Positions 4,684-8,253 of a stretch of 8,253 nt of DNA are shown piece after piece. Position 1 is the stretch's first letter; each line of letters starts with the position of its first letter. The notes beneath the pieces are model-generated. The model was not told where the DNA came from and did not search any database. It worked only from the letters and a program-made list of their open reading frames with translations. A program made the translations under genes and the position numbers. This stretch comes from JBEKCP01 sp050014815 (GTDB taxonomy: Bacteria > Planctomycetota > Planctomycetia > Pirellulales > Thermoguttaceae), in assembly GCA_050014815.1 (NCBI GenBank), contig JBEKCP010000255.1:1-8253 (forward strand), written 5' to 3'.

Positions 4684-5420
4684 CAACCGCAGCCCTGGGC
4701 GAGATCGAGCGGATCGTTCGCGAAGTGCTCTCGGCGATGGGAGTCTCGGAGCCTCACAGTGCGAAGCCGCAAGCGGCGGATGTGAAGCCGGGCACCGAGC
4801 GAAGCTTGGTCGCGGCGGAGGAGGTCGTGGTGAGCGCGCGGGTCGTGACGATGGCGGCCGTCGCGGACCGGCTTCAGACAGCCCGCCGGCTGGTGGTCTC
4901 GGCCGGCGCGCTGGTTACGCCGGCCGTTCGCGACGAGCTTCGGCGGCGGAACGTGACACTGGTCCGCGCGGCGGCCGATGCGAAGCCGGGCACCGAGCGA
5001 AGCTTGGTCGCGGTGCTGCCGCGGCTGGTCCTCGTCGCGGCGCGGACCCGGCACGATCCCGCGCCGCTGGCGGAGGCCCTCGGCCAGGAGGGCATCGAGG
5101 TCCGGCGGCAGGCCACCGATTGCCTCGTGGCGGCCACCGACGAGCTGGCCCGCGAGGTAACCGGGCCCGGCGCCCTCGGGCTGTTGTGGATGTCGCACAC
5201 GGCGGCCGGGCTGTGCCTGGCGAACCGGCACCCGGGCGTCCGCGCCGTGCTGGCGACCGACCTGGCCGGCACTGCCGCCGCAACCGCGGCCGTCGGCGCC
5301 AACGTGCTGGTCGTGGACCCGCTGGGCGCGACGGCGTTCCAGCAGCGGCGGATCGCAGGCGAATTCTGCCGCGGCGGCGCCCGAGCGTGTCCCGAGGCCC
5401 TCAAAGAGCGACTGGGATAA
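4680..5420 (+). CDS. BMC cargo-like protein: encapsulation peptide plus degenerate RpiB/LacA-like domain
   Basis: A 246-residue protein of unproven function. Residues 3-21 (TAALGEIERIVREVLSAMG) form an amphipathic helix like the encapsulation peptides of lumen enzymes. Residues about 46-97 hold a small domain containing SAGALVTPAVRDELRRRNV, a 'TPxARDxLRxRxV' motif that recalls BMC-associated proteins such as EutT/EutQ (weak resemblance). Residues about 112-246 resemble ribose-5-phosphate isomerase B/LacA: LVAARTRHDPAPLAEALGQE, then LLWMSHTAAGLCLANRHPGV with RAVLATDLAGTAAA, then VGANVLVVDPLG and a terminal helix. RpiB normally has a Cys/Ser-containing CGTG(I/V)G loop where this protein has MSHTAAG, so ordinary isomerase activity is doubtful. 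Two copies of a 14-residue block (AAD[VA]KPGTERSLVA; residues 32-45 and 98-111), encoded by near-identical palindromic DNA, separate the three parts. The start is set by the ATGA overlap with BMC-P 2, with GGAG just upstream. It may be a scaffold, sugar-phosphate binder or divergent isomerase. Confidence 0.75.
   Translation: MTTAALGEIERIVREVLSAMGVSEPHSAKPQAADVKPGTERSLVAAEEVVVSARVVTMAAVADRLQTARRLVVSAGALVTPAVRDELRRRNVTLVRAAADAKPGTERSLVAVLPRLVLVAARTRHDPAPLAEALGQEGIEVRRQATDCLVAATDELAREVTGPGALGLLWMSHTAAGLCLANRHPGVRAVLATDLAGTAAATAAVGANVLVVDPLGATAFQQRRIAGEFCRGGARACPEALKERLG
4758..4815. repeat. In-frame palindromic repeats, first intragenic block
   Basis: This block begins with the 20-base element AGTGCGAAGCCGCAAGCGGC (4758-4777), identical to intergenic 1073-1092. 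A unit running from 4773 to 4815 then includes the hairpin ACCGAGC-GAA-GCTTGGT (7 pairs, one G-U). The unit is repeated at 4971-5013 with two mismatches over 43 bases. It encodes residues 27-45, between the encapsulation-type helix and the first domain. Its dispersed copies and palindromic structure suggest insertion of a selfish or REP-like element that has stayed in frame. Confidence 0.75.
4971..5013. repeat. In-frame palindromic repeat, second intragenic copy
   Basis: This is the second copy of the unit at 4773-4815, exactly 198 bases (66 codons) downstream. It has 32 identical bases at its 3' end (4982-5013 against 4784-4815) and two mismatches further left. It encodes AADAKPGTERSLVA at residues 98-111, at the boundary before the RpiB-like domain. 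Such recent identity in two places within one gene suggests either two insertions of the same element or an internal copy event. Confidence 0.8.
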
Positions 5421-5423
5421 GAC

Positions 5424-5723
5424 ATGCGAATTGCCGACGTCATCGGAACCGTGACCCTCAACCGCGCGCACCCCAGCGTGGCCGGGGCGACCTGGAAACT
5501 CGTCGTCCCCCTGACGTGGGACAACCTGCTGGGCCGCAGCGATGAGCCGGCGGAGGAGATCGTGGCATTCGACGAGCGGGGAGCCGGCCTCGGCAGTCGC
5601 ATCGCTGTCAGCGAGGGACGCGAGGCCGCCATGCCCTTCCATCCCAATCCCAAGCCGCTGGACGCCTACAACGCAGCCATCCTCGACACCCTGGTGGTCG
5701 AGATACCGGAGGACTTGAAATGA
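5424..5723 (+). CDS. BMC-P pentameric vertex protein 3 (EutN/CcmL family)
   Basis: A 99-residue EutN/CcmL-family vertex protein. It starts MRIADVIGTVTLNRAHPSVA, continues TWKLVVPLTWDNLLGRSDEP and has EIVAFDERGAGLGSRIAVSE as the version of the central 'D..GAG.G..V..SEG' motif. AYNAAILDTLVVEI closes it. The Asp-Glu-Arg replacement and the Ala-Ala-Met-Pro-Phe-His-Pro insertion before the last strand set it apart from the other two pentamers. It begins three bases after the stop of the RpiB-like gene and ends in an ATGA overlap with the aldolase gene, so all three genes are tightly coupled. A GGAGG motif inside its 3' end (5708-5712) serves the aldolase. Confidence 0.95.
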   Translation: MRIADVIGTVTLNRAHPSVAGATWKLVVPLTWDNLLGRSDEPAEEIVAFDERGAGLGSRIAVSEGREAAMPFHPNPKPLDAYNAAILDTLVVEIPEDLK

Positions 5724-6568
5724 ACGCGAACATCCACCGAATCAAACAAGAGATCTGCGAGATCGGAGAGCGGATCTACCAGAAGGGGTTCGCCGCCGCC
5801 AACGACGGGAACATCTCTTACCGCGTCAGCGAGCGGGAGGTGGTCTGCACCCCGACGCTGATCTCCAAGGGCTTCATGAAGCCCGAAGACCTGTGCGTCG
5901 TCGACATGGAGGGCAAGCAGCTCAGCGGCCGGCGGAAGCGCACCAGCGAGATCCTGCTGCACCTGGCGATCATGAAGGAGCGGCCGGAGATCAAGTCGGT
6001 CGTACACTGCCATCCGCCGCACGCCACCGCGTTCGGCATCGCCAGGGAGCCGATCCCCCAGTGCGTCCTTCCGGAGGTCGAAATCTTCCTCGGCGACGTG
6101 CCGATCACGATGTACGCCATCCCGGGCGGCAAGGAGTTCGCCGGCACGATCCTGCCGTTCGTACACAAGACGAACGTCATCATCCTGGCCAACCACGGCA
6201 CGGTCAGTTTCGGCGAGACGGTCGAGAGGGCCTACTGGTGGACCGAGATCCTCGACGCCTACTGCCGCATGCTGATGCTGGCTCGCGGGCTGGGCCGCGT
6301 GAACTACTTCACCGAGCCCGAGGCGAAGGCCCTGTTGGACCTCAAGGAGCAATGGGGATTGAAGGACCCGCGGAGCCAGATGACCAACTGCGAGCTGTGT
6401 TCGAACGACGTCTTCCGCGAGAGCTGGAAGCAGACGGGCGTCGAGCCGGTGGCCTTCTCTCCGCCGAAGCACGGCACGGCCGGGACCGGCAACGGCGCGG
6501 CCCAGCAGGAGGCCCTGATCCAGGCCATCACCGACCGCGTGATGGCGGCGCTGGCCAAGTCGGGTTGA
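5720..6568 (+). CDS. Class II L-fuculose/L-rhamnulose-phosphate-type aldolase with C-terminal encapsulation peptide
   Basis: A 282-residue class II aldolase/adducin-family enzyme that is likely to split L-fuculose-1-phosphate or L-rhamnulose-1-phosphate into DHAP and L-lactaldehyde. Zinc-site residues are plain: Glu77 in RTSEILLHLAI, His96 and His98 in VVHCHPPHA, and His159 in LANHGT. All four are shifted by exactly four from E. coli FucA Glu73/His92/His94/His155. GNISYRV near residue 31 is the phosphate-binding region. After the catalytic domain comes a Cys224-Glu-Leu-Cys227 motif (TNCELCSND), a Gly/Ala-rich linker (HGTAGTGNGAA) and a terminal amphipathic helix (about 264-280: QEALIQAITDRVMAALAK) that fits a C-terminal encapsulation peptide. 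The start is fixed by the ATGA overlap and GGAGG at 5708-5712, 7 bases upstream. It is the last gene of the operon in this window. Which of the two sugar phosphates is preferred cannot be read from sequence. Confidence 0.93.
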   Translation: MNANIHRIKQEICEIGERIYQKGFAAANDGNISYRVSEREVVCTPTLISKGFMKPEDLCVVDMEGKQLSGRRKRTSEILLHLAIMKERPEIKSVVHCHPPHATAFGIAREPIPQCVLPEVEIFLGDVPITMYAIPGGKEFAGTILPFVHKTNVIILANHGTVSFGETVERAYWWTEILDAYCRMLMLARGLGRVNYFTEPEAKALLDLKEQWGLKDPRSQMTNCELCSNDVFRESWKQTGVEPVAFSPPKHGTAGTGNGAAQQEALIQAITDRVMAALAKSG

Positions 6569-6570
6569 GC

Positions 6571-6656
6571 ACGTTTAGCGGGCGGGCTTGCCCGCCGCGT
6601 TGGAGCGTTACTTTTTCCGAGCATCCACTCGGCGGGCAAGCCCGCCCGCTAAACGT
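6571..6656. repeat. 27-bp perfect inverted repeat between convergent genes
   Basis: The left arm 6571-6597 and right arm 6630-6656 are perfect reverse complements, separated by 32 bases. Each arm begins (or ends) with ACGTTTAGC/GCTAAACGT and contains its own palindrome, GGCGGGC-TT-GCCCGCC or its complement. The arrangement resembles a small MITE-like or REP-pair (BIME-like) element. It sits between the 3' ends of the aldolase (+) and ftsH (-). The transcribed hairpin could act as a bidirectional transcription barrier, although no U-tract directly follows either arm; a TTTTT lies in the loop at 6612-6616. The ftsH stop codon falls inside the right arm. Confidence 0.85.
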
Positions 6657-8253
6657 CTCTTGACGTCCTTGCCGCCGGGGGGCCGATCAACTGCTGGATG
6701 GCCACGTCGTCGAGCGTCTCCTCCTGCTCCAGGGCGTGGGCCAGCGCGTCGAGCTTCTCGCGGTGCTCGGTGAGCATCTCGCAGGCCCGCTTGAAGGCCT
6801 CCCGAAGGATCCGGCTCACCTCCTCGTCGATCAACTGGGCGGTGTGCTCGCTGAACTGCCGGGGCTGGGCGATCTCGCGGCCGAGGAAAGGGTGCTCCTC
6901 GCTGTCGCGGAAGGCGACCGGCCCGAGCCGCTCGCTCATGCCCCAGTGGGTGATCATTCGCCGGGCGATCTGGGTCGCCGTGCTCAGGTCGCTTTCCGCC
7001 CCGGCACTGTACTCGCCGAAGACGAGCTTCTCGGCGGCGCGGCCGCCCATCGCATACAGCAGCCGCGTGTGCAGTTCGCTCTCGCTGATGTTGACGCGAT
7101 CCTCCTCGGGCAAGAGCTGGGTGACCCCGAGCGACCGGCCGCGGGGAATGATCGAGACCTTGTGGACGCGGTCGCCGCTGGGCACGAGCCAGGCCAGCAG
7201 GGTGTGGCCCGACTCGTGATAGGCCGCCATCGACTTCTCCTTGCCGGTGAGGATCTCGTCGCGCTTGTCGCCCATGAGGACCTTGTCGCGGGCGTACTCG
7301 AAGTCGGCCATTTCGACGCTGTTCTTGTCGCGGCGGCTGGCCCAGAGGGCGGCCTCGTTCACGAGGTTGCGGATGTCCGCGCCGGTCAGGCCGACGGTTC
7401 CGGCCGCCAGCCGCCCGAGGTCCACGCCGGGGTCCAGCGGGACGTTGCGGGTATGGACCTCGAAGATGGCCAGGCGGCCCTTGAGGCTCGGCCGGTCCAC
7501 CGTGACGTGGCGATCGAAGCGGCCGGGACGCAACAACGCGGGGTCCAGCACGTCGGGCCGGTTCGTAGCGGCCATGACGATCACCGTCTCGGTCTGGGTG
7601 AAGCCGTCCATCTCGCTGAGGATCTGGTTGAGCGTCTGCTCGCGCTCGTCGTGGCCGCCGCCGACGCCCGCCCCCCGGTGCCGCCCCACCGCGTCGATCT
7701 CGTCGATGAACAGGATCGAGGGGGCATTCTCCTTGGCCGTGGCGAACATGTCGCGGACCCGGCTGGCCCCCACGCCGACGAACATCTGGATGAACTCCGA
7801 CCCGTTGATGCTGTAGAAAGGCACGCCGGCCTCGCCGGCCACGGCCCGGCCCAAGAGCGTCTTGCCCGTGCCCGGCGGCCCCATCAACAGGATGCCCTTG
7901 GGCACGCGGCCGCCCAACCGCTGGAACTTGGCGGGGTTCTTCAGGAACTCGACGATCTCCTCCATCTCGCGTTTCACGCCCTCCAGGCCCGCCACGTCGT
8001 CGAAGGTCACGCGACCGTCGCCCTCCTCGTACCGCCGGGCGGGGCTCTTGCTGAACCCGCCCAACAGGCCGCCCCCGAAGATCGAGTCCCGAGTCCGCCG
8101 CATCATGAACCACAACACGGCGAACAACCCGATCGGCACCAGCACGTAGGCCGCCAGCAGCATGCCCGTGTTGTCGCCGGGCTCCGTCGCCTTGTAGCGA
8201 CCGCCGAGCTTGCGGAAGATCTCGTCGTCCAGGCCGTCCGGCCTGCCGGCCAG
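6649..8253 (-). CDS. ftsH: ATP-dependent zinc metalloprotease FtsH (partial, N-terminus beyond window)
   Basis: A membrane-anchored AAA+ protease that degrades damaged or short-lived membrane and cytosolic proteins. The frame is open through the right edge of the window (534 codons seen). An internal Met at 8161-8163 is not the true start, because 30 in-frame codons upstream (ending RYKATEPGDNTG) look like the end of the extracytoplasmic domain. Numbering from that Met, a transmembrane helix (LLAAYVLVPIGLFAVLWFMM, 2-20) precedes a basic stretch. The AAA domain shows Walker A GPPGTGKT (95-102), Walker B LFIDEID (141-147) and the second region of homology TNRPDVLDPALLRPGRFDRH with arginine fingers. 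The protease domain has the zinc motif HESGH (316-320) and the third-ligand region AGAESDLSTAT. It ends soon after the protease helices, at SRDV, with its stop inside an inverted repeat. It is a housekeeping gene convergent with the BMC operon and probably unrelated to it. Confidence 0.97.
   Translation of the reverse strand: MAGRPDGLDDEIFRKLGGRYKATEPGDNTGMLLAAYVLVPIGLFAVLWFMMRRTRDSIFGGGLLGGFSKSPARRYEEGDGRVTFDDVAGLEGVKREMEEIVEFLKNPAKFQRLGGRVPKGILLMGPPGTGKTLLGRAVAGEAGVPFYSINGSEFIQMFVGVGASRVRDMFATAKENAPSILFIDEIDAVGRHRGAGVGGGHDEREQTLNQILSEMDGFTQTETVIVMAATNRPDVLDPALLRPGRFDRHVTVDRPSLKGRLAIFEVHTRNVPLDPGVDLGRLAAGTVGLTGADIRNLVNEAALWASRRDKNSVEMADFEYARDKVLMGDKRDEILTGKEKSMAAYHESGHTLLAWLVPSGDRVHKVSIIPRGRSLGVTQLLPEEDRVNISESELHTRLLYAMGGRAAEKLVFGEYSAGAESDLSTATQIARRMITHWGMSERLGPVAFRDSEEHPFLGREIAQPRQFSEHTAQLIDEEVSRILREAFKRACEMLTEHREKLDALAHALEQEETLDDVAIQQLIGPPAARTSRDV

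Noticed and set aside
2767..4686. Very long - strand open frame (639 codons)
   Set aside because: It is a shadow of the aldehyde dehydrogenase and BMC-P 2 genes in GC-rich DNA. Its Asp/Gly/Arg/His-rich composition lacks any domain, and the opposite strand encodes well-recognised proteins.
4197..5642. Long - strand open frame (481 codons)
   Set aside because: It is antisense to BMC-P 2, the RpiB-like gene and BMC-P 3, with no recognisable motif and a biased composition typical of codon-position shadows.
6571..6656. Classical rho-independent terminator
   Set aside because: The stem is strong but no U-tract directly follows either arm; the only TTTTT is in the loop. It is kept as an inverted repeat with a possible barrier role.
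6698..7219. + strand open frames opposite ftsH (6698-7219, 7241-7816, 7862-8149)
   Set aside because: They are Ser/Arg-rich antisense frames of a clearly coding ftsH, with no motif of their own.

Overview
This GC-rich window carries most of a bacterial microcompartment (BMC) operon of the planctomycete/verrucomicrobial type, followed by a convergent ftsH gene. The set is two hexameric shell proteins (BMC-H), three pentameric vertex proteins (BMC-P), a PduL-type phosphotransacylase, an acetate kinase-like enzyme, a CoA-acylating aldehyde dehydrogenase and a class II sugar-phosphate aldolase. It matches the organelle described for aerobic L-fucose/L-rhamnose breakdown in planctomycetes. The many short palindromic repeats between and inside genes also fit a planctomycete, probably of the Pirellulales/Planctomycetia type. 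That assignment is inferred from gene content and style, not from a marker gene.

Layout on the + strand: 3' end of pduL (1-173); hairpin-rich spacer; BMC-H 1 (353-655); BMC-H 2 (773-1042); heptad-repeat spacer; acetate kinase-like gene (1118-2344); a cluster of palindromic 'CCCTCTCCCGGAGGGAGAGGG' repeats (2301-2501) that supplies the end of the kinase gene and the ribosome binding site of the next gene; BMC-P 1 (2508-2819); aldehyde dehydrogenase (2830-4311); AT-rich heptad-repeat spacer; BMC-P 2 (4411-4683); a little-known protein with an encapsulation-peptide-like N-terminus and a degenerate RpiB/LacA-like C-terminal domain (4680-5420); BMC-P 3 (5424-5723); and the aldolase (5720-6568). A 27-bp perfect inverted repeat (6571-6656) separates the operon from ftsH, which runs on the - strand and is cut by the right edge of the window.

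Inferred pathway: the aldolase cleaves L-fuculose-1-phosphate or L-rhamnulose-1-phosphate to DHAP and L-lactaldehyde inside the shell. The aldehyde dehydrogenase oxidises lactaldehyde to lactyl-CoA. PduL swaps CoA for phosphate, which recycles CoA in the lumen. The kinase converts the acyl-phosphate to acid plus ATP. The kinases and isomerases that feed the pathway, any lactate dehydrogenase and any regulator are not in this window.

The points most worth a second look are: (1) the RpiB-like protein, whose substrate/catalytic loop is altered; (2) in-frame palindromic repeats that form interdomain linkers of cargo proteins; (3) acetate kinase substitutions at three positions known to matter for catalysis; and (4) a repeat cluster that rewrites one gene's C-terminus and provides the next gene's Shine-Dalgarno sequence.
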